Both the position numbers and the translations under genes were made by a program. From Simmondsia chinensis (lineage: Eukaryota > Streptophyta > Magnoliopsida > Caryophyllales > Simmondsiaceae), in the NCBI GenBank assembly GCA_018398585.1, contig JAGTTD010000007.1, positions 8,335,320 through 8,399,319 of the forward strand: a stretch of 64,000 nucleotides of DNA, read 5' to 3'. Below the pieces are notes generated by a model that did no database searches, was not told the DNA's origin, and saw only the letters and a list, made by a program, of their open reading frames with translations. Of this stretch, positions 42,531 to 53,346 are shown one piece after another; position 1 is the first letter of the stretch; each line of letters opens with the position of its first letter.

Positions 42531-43146
42531 GTCGACTGTATCTTACGAGCACAGGAAGAAGCAATAAAGGTTCTTAAACATCACCTTCATTGGTCTCAAA
42601 ACCGAATGAAGCAATTAGCGGACCGACATCGTAGTGACTGTAGCTTTAAGTGGGGAGACTGGGTATATTTAAAATTAGACCTCTATAGTCAACACTAGGT
42701 TGAACGCCGGGTGGTCCATAAACTCGCCCCTTGATACTATGGCCCATTTAAGGTCATTGATCGCATTGGTCAAGTGGCTTATAAATTGGACCTGCTGGTG
42801 ACTGCTTCCATACATCCCGTATTCCACGTCTCTCTACTCAAGCCTCACTTTGGTTCGATTCCACTTGCAGCCTTACTATCGACTGCAGCCACCGCAACAA
42901 CCTAAGACCATTCTTCATCGTCGCTTAGCTCGATATCGTAACCACGCTATAACAAAAGTGCTCATTAAATGGAAGGGAACCCCCACAGAGGACATTACCT
43001 GGGAGTTCTTTCACGACATTCGAAAGAAATACCCGACATTCGACCTTTGTGAACAAGGGTCTTCTGGGGAGGAGAGCATTGATGCATTCCCCATACGGGC
43101 CGACATTACCGATACTCATGTAGCAACTCTAGATCGCATTGGATAG
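42531..43146 (+). pseudogene. pol: Chromovirus-1 integrase C-terminus and chromodomain
   Basis: QNRMKQLADRHRSDCSFKWGDWVYLKL and HPVFHVSLLK are the usual gypsy C-terminal blocks. They are followed by VLIKWKGTPTEDITWEFFHDIRKKYPTF, a chromodomain (VLIKWKG...TWE core). The reading frame runs into the right LTR, whose first bases follow the last chromodomain codons. The chromodomain would tether integration to histone-marked chromatin. Confidence 0.88.
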
Positions 43147-43473
43147 CCCGGCTCCCAAGGGTACCAATAGGGTTGAGTGTTGGCCTACGAGGAGAAAGAG
43201 GGGTCCGATGAGGCCCAAGTGTCTGATGCTAGCCTGGGACAAAGTAGTAATTCTGCAGGAGCTCAGTTTACACTTATACAGTGGTTTTTTCCTAGTGAGC
43301 TCTTTATGTGTTGCTTTTCCTGTTTTGCCCTTAGTACATAAATAAGTAGTAATTGGAGGCTTGAGTTCATGAATGAGATTTTTCCTTTCCTCCCTTAACT
43401 ATTTTCTTGCAATTTTTACTGTTTTTCTTTCTATTGTCATTCCATTTTTGTGATTGGATTTGGGTATAAATCA
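43080..43473 (+). repeat. Chromovirus-1 right LTR
   Basis: TGATGCATTCCCC to TATAAATCA, 394 bp, matching the left LTR with moderate divergence. No separate purine tract of length is visible; GGGGAGGAGAGCAT directly precedes it. Confidence 0.9.
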
Positions 43474-44351
43474 CGTGTACTTAGCTCCAAGCCTTTGTAT
43501 GCATTTTCCATTGGGACGATAACATAGCTAGCATTATAATGGATGGGCCAATGCATTAAAACAATAATTTGGGACCAAGAAAATATCACTATGTATTGAT
43601 GTTGAGATTAAACCTTGAAGATACATTAGGTTACGGTATTGCCTTTAGGTTTATATTGAGCGTTGAAATTGAATTTTGACCTTTAGAATTATTATCATTA
43701 TCAAAATTTAAATTTTTAAATTTATCTTTGTAAGCTAAGAAACCGTCTTAAAATTGTTGGAACAAATGCAAAGAAAATCATATAAAATATATAAAGTAGA
43801 CTGCTATTACATGAAATACACGTAAATCACAAAATTCCAAAATATAATAGTTGAGCGAGGCGCGGATCACACTCTCTTTAAGGTGGTTTCATGCCCCCAT
43901 CGAATCAAAGCCGATGCAGCAGGTATCGGAGCTCTGCCTTCAGGATACAACGCCAAATTACAAGTGACACTTTCTTGGTCTGCACAACCTTGAAAGTTAG
44001 AATCCCCATAACATCTTACTTAGCCAAAACTTACGTAAAAGCGATTTTTATTATTGTTAAGTAAAATAAAATATAGATCAAAGGACCCTTTTCATTATTT
44101 TTTTTTCCTTACATATAGTGTGGGCTTAACAATTTGTGTATCCTATATATCATAAGTTCCCTCACCCTCAAAAGCCTTGAAACCTATAATTCTAAATTTT
44201 TAGGCTTCCATGTGAATTTAAAAACTATTAAAAAAAGAATAAATTACTTTATTCATTAACTACCCATTTCTTAAATTAAATACCCACCACTCCTATTTTT
44301 TAGCCATAATGCATAGGATAGTTAGACTAAAGGGGTAAATTGACCCACTAA
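43474..44351. other. Stretch without recognised gene
   Basis: AT-rich apart from a coding-like island on the minus strand (43867-44013, listed separately). No repeats with clear ends. Confidence 0.5.
43867..44013 (-). other. Coding-like island of 48 codons, unrecognised
   Basis: On the minus strand 48 codons without a stop have protein-like composition (SNFQGCADQESVTC, ALYPEGRAPIPAAS, IRWGHETTLKRV) and higher GC than the surroundings. No ATG begins it, and AAGTAAG-like bases just before could be splice-related. It may be a host exon remnant or the end of an undetected element. I cannot assign a family. Confidence 0.3.
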
Positions 44352-44836
44352 GGGTTTATTTAGAATTATTGTGAAAAAAATATTTATTTTAAAAGCACTT
44401 TCTCTGAAAATATTTATGTAAAAAGTGTTATTTTGAAGGAGCAGTTTGGGTTTGGCTCAACCAGTCAGAAGCACTTATTTTATTATTGTTAGTGTTTGGC
44501 TAGTGTTTAAGAAAAGTGCTTTTATTGGTCAAATTACCGAAAAGGACCAAATTGGTTAGGTAGAAGGTTAACATTTTGAAAGAAAATAGGGTATGACGTA
44601 ATTTTAATGTTTGAGTATGGGTATTTTTGTCCTAAAAATTTTAAATTTTTGATTCTGCTTCTGCTTATAATCAGAAGCACCAAATTTCTGTTTCTTCTTA
44701 TAAGTAGAAAAATAGCTTTTGCTTTTAATAAAATGTGCTTTTTGATATTTGCCAAACACCTACCATATTCCAGAAAAGTGCTTTTTCCAGAAAAAAAGCA
44801 CTTATTTTCCCAGAATAAGCAATCCCAAATAAGCCC
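44352..44836. mobile_element. MITE, Harbinger-like candidate (485 bp)
   Basis: Starts GGGTTTATTTAGAATTATT and ends with the inverse AATCCCAAATAAGCCC, flanked by TAA on both sides (44349-44351, 44837-44839). The interior repeats AAAAGTGCTTTT and AGAAGCAC phrases in both orientations. No transposase. The three-base TAA duplication suggests PIF/Harbinger, but hAT cannot be excluded. Confidence 0.65.
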
Positions 44837-44839
44837 TAA

Positions 44840-45884
44840 GTCCTAACCGTATGAAACATGGAGACATTTGAGAGGATACAAGAAACCAATTCACCGATCA
44901 AATGGGTACAATTAAGTTTTTATTCACTCATTATAAGTCGAGAAGAGAGAGAGAAAATGTGACATGGATGATGATAACTTCATGCTTGGCTTTTGATGAA
45001 AGAGAGTTTGAGATCATGTACTATGTCACTGTAATTACAAGTTATTAGGTAAATATCGTGGAATCCTTTTATACTTTAACACTTCATTCTATCATCGATC
45101 ATCCAACTTGGCCTATCTTTTCTCTAATTTGCTTTTTGACTATCCTTCTGTAAATATATTTGACTTATCTACCATATATATGTTTCTTAAATCAAGTATT
45201 GCAAAAGTTTAAGTTGTTACTTCAAGATATAAGTTGGCTCACTGCATGCATTATGTTTCAAGTTGTTGCTTTTTTTGTAATTAAAATGCATTTTAAATTG
45301 AGATTAATATATAAATAGACTTCTTTTTCCTTTTTTTGGCTTATAAGAACGCATGGCCTAAGTATTGAATTTTAACACTTCAACAAAAAGAAAGTATAAT
45401 TCAAATCAAATAACATTTTTATTAAAACAATTAAAAAAGCCATGAAGAAGTTGGGAAAAAAAAAATTTCAATGAAAACACCTCCTTCAAAAAACTTTTCC
45501 TCCCAATCTACTCATTCTATAATATTTTTGATACATAGTTCTAAAGTGAAATAGAAAACCCTAATACCAAATTTCATAAAAAGAATGTATTGATTTCTTT
45601 CTGGTCAAACTATAATAAAACAGAAAAAAAAAAAAAAAACCAAAGAGAAAAAGTATGTAAATGAAAAATATCTTTTAAGAGAAAATATTAAAAGAGATCA
45701 TTAAGGTAATACTATATTTTTATAATCTAATGACTTTTTGCCATGTGAATATGTATATAAATTGATACTTATTAAGAACAATTAGTATTTTTTAAATTAA
45801 AGAGAAACATGAGTTAAGAAAAATAGTTACATTAATAATTTCATTTCCTGTAAATTATTTACAAAAATAACATGACTAACCAAT
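44840..45884. other. AT-rich spacer
   Basis: About 1 kb without open frames of note or recognised repeats. A/T homopolymer runs occur near 45456-45470 and 45622-45640. Confidence 0.55.
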
Positions 45885-46147
45885 TGATACATCTTGAGAA
45901 TTGATAGAGAATTAGGGTTAGAGAAGAGAATTAGAGAAAAAGAAAGAGATTAGGGTTAGCAAGGGGAAAGGAAGTCAAGAACACACAAAGAGGGAGAAAA
46001 GAAGAAGAGAGAGAGAAGAGAGAGTGATTTTTATTGGATACTTAAAATGAACACATACATTGTCTTTTATACCTCTAACATCATTAAGAGCCTACTCAAC
46101 TGTAATTGTATTCTAATGACATTTAAGTCCCCTTATTACATGTATCA
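45885..46147 (-). repeat. Chromovirus-2 3' LTR
   Basis: The plus strand runs from TGATACATCTTGAG to TGTATCA and aligns with 48146-48404, including ATTAGGGTTAGA, purine-rich and GTGATTTTTATTGGAT blocks. Beside it on the plus strand is a C-rich stretch (46148-46193) equal to the expanded polypurine tract. Confidence 0.92.
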
Positions 46148-46199
46148 TCCCCTCCCCCCGCCCCTCGCCCCCCCCCCCCCCCCCCCCCCCCCACCCAAA

Positions 46200-46520
46200 A
46201 AAAAAAAATTTTGAAGTTCCTTGCCCACAAGGAAAAAAAATTGAGAAACGAAGGCAAAACTCTGAATAATCTTCCCATGTCGCTTCTCAATAGCACAGTC
46301 CCTCCGATGAACGAGTAGCTGGGTGGTGGCTACGTTGCATCGTTTAACGAGACGACGGTCCGAGATAGCTACGAGTTCCCCACAAGAATGCATCTCCTGC
46401 ATTGCAGGGGGGCTGCCTGGCGTGACCATCCCGACAGGTCTCTGAAGGAGCAAAGTAGAACGAGTGAGGATGGCCACGCAATATACAGTGCTTCCCTTGC
46501 TATTAAAACCCTATTTGCAA
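46200..46520 (-). pseudogene. pol: Chromovirus-2 integrase C-terminal/chromodomain remnant
   Basis: Minus-strand reading includes SDRRLVKRCNVATTQLLVHRRDCAIE, the chromodomain start of the type ILxRRxVKR...QVLVxW. Then, after a one-base shift, it gives the equivalent of DATWEDYxEFxxRFP. The upstream side joins protease sequence at about 46520-46660, marking the deletion. Confidence 0.75.
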
Positions 46521-46874
46521 ACATTCAAAGTCCCGGACAATCGATCCCAAGGTAAACAGCCATTGGATGCCCAGAAACATATCACAACCACCTAAAGCAA
46601 GTAACAAAACATCACCTGAATACTCATGTCCTTGAGCACTCCATTGGAACCCTCGGCACGTTTCAAAACATGAGAGCTAGCTACCATTAGCCACCATCAC
46701 TAACATAGGCAAAATGGAAGAAGTAACATAGCCCAACCAAAATGTCGTACCCAAATCAAGAAAGTTATGTGTACTACCGTCATCCACAAGGATGTGTAGT
46801 GGATGACGATGATAAAATCTTATAAGGCTTATTGTGTTATAAGAAGATACACCTGCCAAAGCATTGCAAGAAAA
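46521..46874 (-). pseudogene. pol: Chromovirus-2 aspartic protease remnant
   Basis: The open piece 46677-46859 reads SLIRFYHRHPLHILVDDGSTHNFLDLGT, the protease active site with DDGST in place of the usual DSGST, then VMVANG. Degenerate sequence (46521-46676) may cover its C-terminus before the deletion point. Confidence 0.8.
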
Positions 46875-48089
46875 CTAAGGTACATCACCCGCGGTGGGTT
46901 CTCCCGGATCAATTAGTAAGCCATCGGGTTCATCATCCTCGGAATCATCAACGGAACCCGTAATAAGTAGTAACTGAGGGTTTTTGACTTTGCAAAACTT
47001 CATTTGACCTGGAGTGAAGACTTCATTACAGAAAAAATTGAGACCGTTCTCCCTACGGTCCTCGATTTTAGCAGCCGATAAAGTATGGCCCTCACGAAGA
47101 AGAGGTCTAGATCTGGTACTAGACTCCCCAGCAAGACGTAACACCGACCCCGATGAACTCAAGGTAATGTGTGCTAGAGTACGAAAAGAGGCAGAACGAT
47201 TGGGCCCAGTGGATCCTAGACATGTAGTGGCCTGGAAACGGGCTTCGTGTATGCGGGACAATTTCATAGCCTAATGTAATTTTGGGGTTGTAACATTAAA
47301 ACCGGATAATGAGCAGAGTCTTTTAGTCCTGTGACAAAACATGAGACCAAGTAATACTACGTCAAGCTCAAACAAGGAACAAGTTGTTCAAATCGGGATT
47401 GATAATCGAGAATGCTGCCCGTTTGTTGTAATTTCATCAAATAGGCCATTGGATTCTCATACACATCTCCAAATCAATGAGTCAAGAAGCGTGAATAATA
47501 CGACCAAGAAACCTCCTCAATCGGTACTGTTAGGGTTTTGAGATATGCCTGATGCCATTCAAGAGCATCATCCTCAAGATGCATCGATGCGAGTTTAATT
47601 TTTGTTGAGTTCGGTGTGTTGTCAATTTTAAAAAATTGTTTGGATTTCCATATCCAATTCTTGATACCATCACCCCCCGAAAATCATAGAAAATCAATTT
47701 TAGACAGACGAGTATTGAAGTGATAATGAGATGTAGTTGTCAAATTCATACCAGAGGCCGGAATCAAGGTGGTTACCAGTGCAATGGGCAGTGGCACTGG
47801 TGGATCGACAGGACGAGAGAGGATACTGGAGGTGGAATGGGTCTGATTAGCACGCATTTCATGTAAGAGGTCCATCACCTTTGTTTGCACGATCTTAATC
47901 GAAGCCACATCCGTCTAGACTTCGGCGACTTGAGCTTGAACTCCAGTGACTGTATTGGACATTAACTTCTGTCGATCCTCATACACAGTGAATCATTCAT
48001 CAAGCTGTTGCAGAATTCGAACCTCTGTTTCGTCCAGACGAGACTCGAATCGGTAAAATTTGGACATGCTTCGAGTATTGTCAGCCATA
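46875..48089 (-). pseudogene. gag: Chromovirus-2 gag
   Basis: Starts at an ATG at 48089 (MADNTRSMSKFYRFESRLDE), the usual start of this gag type. It continues through open pieces 47684-47908 and, with frame breaks, a capsid core readable at 47390-47680 (DGIKNWIWKS, FLKIDNTP-like, LEDDALEWHQAY). It ends at 46875-47267 with FCNEVFTPG, a knuckle of the type FCxxKxxPxHKC whose later H and C are lost. Confidence 0.85.
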
Positions 48090-48116
48090 ATCAACAATTA
48101 TGCAGCACGACCCTAG

Positions 48117-48127
48117 AATCTGATACC
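48117..48127 (-). other. Chromovirus-2 primer-binding site
   Basis: The minus strand reads TGGTATCAGAT, 10 of 11 to the initiator tRNA-Met complement. It lies 18 bases inside the LTR end, farther than in the neighbours. Confidence 0.7.
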
Positions 48128-48145
48128 AAATGATGCATCAATTAG

Positions 48146-48404
48146 TGATACGTCCTGAGAATTGATAGAGAATTAGGGTTAGATAAGAGAATTAGAGAAT
48201 GGAAGGGAGATTAGGGTTAGAAAGGGGAAGAGAAGTCGAGAACATAGAGAGAAAAGAAGAAGAGAGAGAGGAGAGAGAAAGTGATTTTTATTGGATGCTT
48301 AAAATGAATACATACATTGCCTTTTATACCTCTAACATCATTAAAAGCCCACTGAAATCTAATTGTATTCTAATGACATTTAAGTCCCCTTATTCCATGG
48401 ATCA
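48146..48404 (-). repeat. Chromovirus-2 5' LTR
   Basis: TGATACGTCCTGAG to CCATGGATCA on the plus strand, 259 bp, followed by CCAAT. Close match to the 3' LTR. Confidence 0.92.
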
Positions 48405-48409
48405 CCAAT

Positions 48410-49082
48410 GTAAAGGTTGGAGAAATAATCTATGATACAAGATACTTTCCAAATAAACTGGCGTTGTATATTATATTTTGATTTATTTAATATTATTCAC
48501 TTTCGAAATTAGATTATTGTAAACACCATCTGCATCACACGGGGACAAACTAGTTCATTTTTATAATCAAGAGTTTATCATGAACTCAAAGCACAATTTT
48601 TGCATTTACTTTCCAATTTATTACTAAAACGGTGCATATAATAGAATGCATAAACATGAACGATCAATGATTATTCCTACATTCATTTCTTAGTAAAAGC
48701 TCGAGCTATTCAATAGTCAGAACATCAAATTAAATATTTAGAAATAAGAAACAAATGCTTTTAAATTGGTATAAAACTTCAAAGTTTATGAATACATAAA
48801 AAAATGTTTTTTTTAGTATTTAATAAAATTTACTGACAATTTTAAAAACATAAATAACAACATCATAATCATATTGATGATTTTCAAAATCATGTTTGAA
48901 AAAGTAATTTTTATAAAAATATCCACAATACCAAACACAAGTAAAGATTTGCAGTTAACAGCTATCCTTAGACAAAGGAAAGTGAAAATTATTTTTTTCA
49001 TGAGGTCAAGCTTACCCCATTAAGGTTTACATCAGGAATGGTTACTCCCAAAATTTTGACCCCATACCATACATGCTCGTAG
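48410..49082. other. Non-coding spacer
   Basis: AT-rich, no long open frame, no recognised repeat. It ends in ATGCTCGTAG (49073-49082), probably the left target duplicate of SINE copy 2. Confidence 0.55.
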
Positions 49083-49247
49083 AACTCCAAAGAATAGTAC
49101 CAACACGCAAGCACCGAACCTCTTTAGAACTTCAAAGTTAAATATGCTTGGGCAAGAGTAGTACCAAGATCGGTGACCTCCTGGGAAGTCCTCATGTTGC
49201 ACCCCTCAGGTTGGGGGTTCTCGGAAATAGCCTCTCTTCAAGGTAAC
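49083..49247 (+). mobile_element. 5S-headed SINE, copy 2, left part
   Basis: 49087-49205 matches plant 5S rRNA nearly end to end: ACCAACAC, AGAACTTCAAAGTTAA, TTGGGCAAGAGTAGTACC and GACCTCCTGGGAAGTCCTC. It continues as GGTTGGGGGTTCTCGGAAAT and AGCCTCTC, the same tail start as copy 1. At 49248 Athila interrupts it; the tail goes on at 59285. ATGCTCGTAG before it and ATGCCTGTAG at 59389-59398 are probable target duplicates (8 of 10). Confidence 0.82.
49087..49205 (+). pseudogene. 5S rRNA-like sequence (SINE head)
   Basis: About 119 nt alignable to plant 5S rRNA over its full length, with changes in the 5' third and in the control region (ATATGCTTGGG for CGTGCTTGGG). It is single rather than in a tandem array and is joined to a SINE tail, so it is not a working 5S rRNA gene. 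Confidence 0.78.
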
Positions 49248-50717
49248 TGATGCATCTCATATTTACGCATCTATTAATTGTTATTTAAATTATTTTGCAC
49301 CAGTTTAATTATAGTTATATATTCATTTTGGCAATTTTTATGTTTTATAGGTTCGAAGATTAAAGTTCCACGAATTGTCAAATTTGGTGCAAATAAGATA
49401 AATTCGATGTGTAAACAATTAAATCATGTCAATCGAGATTCGGGACAAGAACATATAAGCCCAAACCCGTACCGGGCCCATCACGTAGGCCTATCATCTC
49501 TAGCCCAACCAGCTTCGGTCCAGCCCTGTTCATCACCCTCAAGCCCATCGGCACTAGCAGCCCAGCTCTGCGTTTTGGCCCAACCCAACCTTACTGTCAT
49601 CCTCCAGCTCATCTTCCCAGCCCAACCGACCCCAGCCCAGCATTAGCGTTCTCTTCACAGGCCCAGCTTCACCCGTGCTGGCCCATCATTATCTCACTCC
49701 AGTACAGCCCAACAGTCACTGACACCCCAGGCCGGTCATCGTCAGCCCAGACCGTAGGGTTTTGAGGAGCAATAGCAGCAGCATCGTGGAAAGAATTTAA
49801 ATTCATCAAGGGTGCTGTATTTTTTTTGTTCTGGATGGCACCGCCTCTTGCTCTTTCACAAATTTCTCCGTCTTTCTTTGTTCATTAGTTTAGTTTTTTG
49901 TTAAATTGGAAGGGGAGCAAAATTAGCATGAAGACCGACATGAGTTCGTTCATATCCTCCTTCACCGGTTCATCCTTGATGGAGAGCTAACTTGCTCTCT
50001 GGGGTTAGATGAAGTCTTAGCATTTACTTTTGTTTACTTTTAATTCAGATTAATTTGATTGTTTACATGAATAGCTTGGTTGAGATAAATACTTTGAAGT
50101 ATTATATTTTTATCGTTTATTCAATTGATATGATTATTAAGTTTGTAACCTTTTATCGTTGATGTTGATATTATAAATTAATTCTTTATGCTTGTAGCCT
50201 TAGGATTAATTAATCAAGCAATAGTATTAATCGACTTGTTAATTAAAGCCTATCGTCCCTATGCTTTAGTTAGATGGGGTCAATACGTAATAATTAACAA
50301 TACATTAGATAGAACATATTTTCCTTATGCTTTAGTTAGATAGGGTCAATACGCGATACTAATAACATTATCTTAGTAGGTTGAAGCTTGTATAATCCAC
50401 TACCCATTGTGACAATCAATAATCCCAAGTTAAAATTTAACGCAAAAATAATTGGTTAATGATGGATTCGAAACCCTGGGTTCCAATTTAATACACTTTT
50501 CAGCATAGAAGTATATTGCCTTAGTTTAATTTTCGTTTCTTTAGATTAATTAACACAAAAATCTCTCAGTTTTATTTAAATTAATTTAGATCATAGAATA
50601 ATTTCACGCACTCTGAGTCCCTGTGGTTTGACACTCTCTTGCTCTATACTATAATTTAGGTGTGTTTAGTAGATAGGGTTAAATATTAAATTTTGATAGA
50701 CGTAAAAAAACACATCA
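49248..50717 (+). repeat. Athila left LTR
   Basis: 1470 bp, near-identical in layout to the right LTR. Includes a C-rich segment (49460-49740, CCCAACC/CAGCCC repeats), ATTAGTTTAGTTTTT and two copies of a TTATGCTTTAGTTAGATNGGGTCAATACG phrase (50258 and 50327). Confidence 0.95.
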
Positions 50718-50723
50718 AGATTT

Positions 50724-50738
50724 TGGCACTGTTGCCAG
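50724..50738 (+). other. Athila primer-binding site (tRNA-Asp type)
   Basis: TGGCACTGTTGCCAG, six bases after the LTR. Athila elements typically carry TGGCGCCGTTGCCGG, so three changes are visible. Confidence 0.78.
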
Positions 50739-51020
50739 GGATTAGGCAACGTTCGTGATTTTATTTTTGTGATTCTCTTTGGTTTTTAATTTTTTTAAAT
50801 TGTTTTTAATTTTTATTGTCTCTTTCTTAAAAAAAAACATAAAAAATATATAAAATATTTTCTTTACTTTTCTTAAAAGGTTATTTATTTATTTATTTGT
50901 AAAGCATTATTCATCTTGTGATTTTCGTGTATAGGTACATTTTAGGATAGTTTATTATTTGTTCTTTTTTTTTTGTTAGTTTTAATTTGAGTTTGACTTG
51001 CTTCTCGTGGTTGTTTATTC

Positions 51021-52704
51021 ATGCACGGTCACCGCTCTTTGTCTCTTGACCTTACTAGATTCGACCCTGAAATTGAAAGGACCTTAAGAGACTTTAGAGC
51101 CCAACACCGTGCACAACCGCAATGGCTGATGAACAACAACCACGTCCCCTTATGGAGTATTTTACTCCCACCACATACACCTCACCTTCATGCATTAGAT
51201 TGCTACCGGTAGCCCATCAGTTCGAGCTTAAGCCACACAAATGCTTCCTTCATTCCTCGGCTTGGGTAATGAGAACCCGTACACACACTTGGACAGTTTC
51301 ATGGGGGTTTGTGCAACCTTTAGGATTCCTAACATTAGTGATGATGCCATATTACTTCGCCTTTTTCCTTTCTCTTTGAAGGATAAGGCTAAGTATTGGT
51401 TAGGCACCTTACCTAGTGGGACGATTAGTACTTGGACTCAAATGCAACAAGAATTTCTTAAGAAATTCTATTCCCATTAGTAAGACTAACACTGCTAGGA
51501 GAGCCCTTAACACTTTCGCCCGGCTCCCTACCGAGGAGTTTCACAAGAGTTGGGATAGGTTTAGGGAACTCTTACGAGCTTGTCCACATCATGCTATCCC
51601 TAAATAACAACTAGTCCAAAATTTCTATTATGGGTTAAATGAAAAGAGTCAACAAACTATTGATGCCTCATGTGGTGGTCAGTTCCTTAGGAAGAATGAG
51701 GATGAGGCGTGGGAATTGTTTGAATATTTGAATGAGAACTCACAACAAAATGTTGCACATGCACGTTTAAATGCTGCTAGGTTAAATAGAGGAGAAGTAC
51801 ATGAACTTGCTCACACTTCCATCTTAGATAAGAAAGTAGACTCTCTTGCCTCATTTGCGGAGCAGCTTACTTCCTTATTTAAGATGACCTTGACTCCCTC
51901 TACTATGCCTAATGTGTCTAATGTTCAAAACATGCATAGTATCTATTCTTCATGCTCTAGTGTCTCTCATTCTACACAAGATCTGCTTCACCTTTTGTTG
52001 AGTGGTCGGAGGAACAGGTTAATGCAGCCCAAGGATTCTCGAGGAACGATCCATACTCGAACACATAAAATCCGGGCTGGAGAAACCATCCAAACTTCTC
52101 CTGGGGGCAAGGAGGAGAAGGACAATTCGTGCCACAACAACACAATCCACGACCTCAACAATCTGGTATGCCACAACCTCTCGGTTTTCAACCGCAAGGG
52201 TATGCTTCTAACTACTCTCAACCTTCTAATTTGAGCTCCAATTCCAATTTTGAAGAGAAGGTCTTGAGTGCGCTGAAAGGTTTGGAAGCTAATTCCCAAC
52301 TCCTCCACTCCCATACACAATCGATCTCAAAGCTAGAAACCCAAATAGGTCAAATAGCTAAAACTTTGAGTAGGAGAGATGAGGGAAGGCTCCCTAGCCA
52401 AACCATAGAGAATCATAGGAACTGTGTGAGGCAAGACAATTATCCTCCCCATCATGAACAAGCAAAATCTATTGCAATGTTAAGAAGTGGGAAGGAGGTT
52501 GACGATGGGGTGAGTGCTGAGAGTGAAGTACCCATAAGTGGCGAGAGAGAAGAAAAGAGTGAGGAAAGAGAGAAGGAGACTGATAAGGTCATGCACTCTT
52601 CTTCCACTCCTAAGGCCTCTGATCTTCCTTCCTCATATGTACCTAGAGTGCCCTTCCCCCAAACTTTAGTTACACCACATCCAAATGGGAAGGACAAGAA
52701 GTAG
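51021..52704 (+). pseudogene. gag: Athila gag
   Basis: Successive open pieces in changing frames: an N-terminal start MADEQQPRPLMEYF (51122), a capsid core with NPYTHLDSFMGVC, LRLFPFSLKDKAKYWLGTLPSGTISTW and FLKKFY (51241-51480), WDRFRELLRACPHH (51540-51600), and a long C-terminal part with LSALKGLEANSQLLHSHTQSI and IAMLRSGKEVDDG (52240-52510). The LKGLE...LRSGK layout is typical of Athila. No CCHC knuckle is seen. Three or more frameshifts. Confidence 0.9.
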
Positions 52705-52713
52705 GAAGACATT

Positions 52714-53340
52714 TTGGAGACTTTTAGGCAAGTAAAGATAAACATTCCCCTTCTTGACGTAATTAAACAGATCTTGGCCTATGCGAAGTTTATTAAGGAC
52801 CTTCTGAACCAAAAAAGGCAATCTAGAGCACATCTGCCTAAAAAATTATTTTTAGCCGAGCAAGTGAGCTCTATTATGAAGTGTGAAATTCTAATTAAGT
52901 ACGCAGACCCTGGTGTCCCCACCATCTCTTGTTCACTTGGAGACTACCCTATTGATAAAACTTTACTGGACTTAGGAGCGAGTGTCAACATTATTCCGTA
53001 CTCGGTTTATGAGAAATTAGGTCTGGGAGAGTTGCAACCCACCATGGTGACCTTACAGTTAGCAGATAAATCAACTAGGATCCCCCGTGGTGAGCTGATT
53101 GACGTGTTAGTGAGAGTAGACAGAGCCTTGTTTTCTGCTGATTTCCTCGTGCTTGATATGGAACATTCTAGTCACTAGAAAAAGCATGTCCCTGTCATTC
53201 TAGGTCGGCCTTTCCTAGCGACGGCCAATGCTACCACTAATTGTAGATCTAGGGTAATGGATGTTACTTTTGCAAACATGACTAGGTTGAACATTTTTAA
53301 GGCTTCGTTGTAATCCACTAGTGAGGATGAGCTGGAGTGT
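52714..53340 (+). pseudogene. pol: Athila aspartic protease
   Basis: NIPLLDVIKQILAYAKFIKDL leads into the protease: CSLGDYPIDKTLLDLGASVNIIP, the DLGASVN active-site version used by Athila, then LGELQPTMVTLQLADKS, FLVLDMEH and, past a TAG at 53176-53178, VILGRPFLATANA. Active-site residues look intact; the C-terminal part is cut by the stop. Confidence 0.9.
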
Positions 53341-53346
53341 TTCTGG

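Larger units (their letters stand above)
38332..43473 (+). mobile_element. Ty3/gypsy chromovirus (Chromovirus-1), RT deleted
   Basis: LTRs of 395 bp (38332-38726) and 394 bp (43080-43473) both begin TGATGCATT and end in TCA. Between them are gag, zinc knuckle, protease, the start of RT, RNase H, integrase and a chromodomain-like C-terminus that runs up to the right LTR. Most of RT, including its active site, is missing. The 5-bp flanks CATAC and CGTGT do not match directly, differing only by transitions, so the target duplication is doubtful. Confidence 0.92.
45885..48404 (-). mobile_element. Deletion-derivative gypsy element (Chromovirus-2)
   Basis: 263- and 259-bp LTRs (45885-46147 and 48146-48404), exact 5-bp duplication CCAAT outside (45880-45884, 48405-48409). 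On the minus strand the body holds gag, zinc knuckle, protease and directly afterwards a chromodomain remnant, so RT, RNase H and integrase core are absent. It could move only with proteins supplied by a full-length relative. The polypurine tract beside the 3' LTR is expanded to a G-run of about 30. Confidence 0.92.

Noticed and set aside
38327..43478. Target-site duplication of Chromovirus-1 (CATAC/CGTGT)
   Set aside because: Only two of five bases match; differences are all transitions, but that is too weak to claim.
49083..49247. Cassandra LTR (5S-containing TRIM)
   Set aside because: No TG...CA borders or paired direct repeat around the 5S part; the adjoining tail is Au-SINE-like. Kept as an alternative to test.
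49278..49646. 122-codon plus-strand frame, and its twin at 58025-58324, as genes
   Set aside because: Both lie inside the Athila LTRs, in a CCCAGCC-rich stretch that is open by composition.
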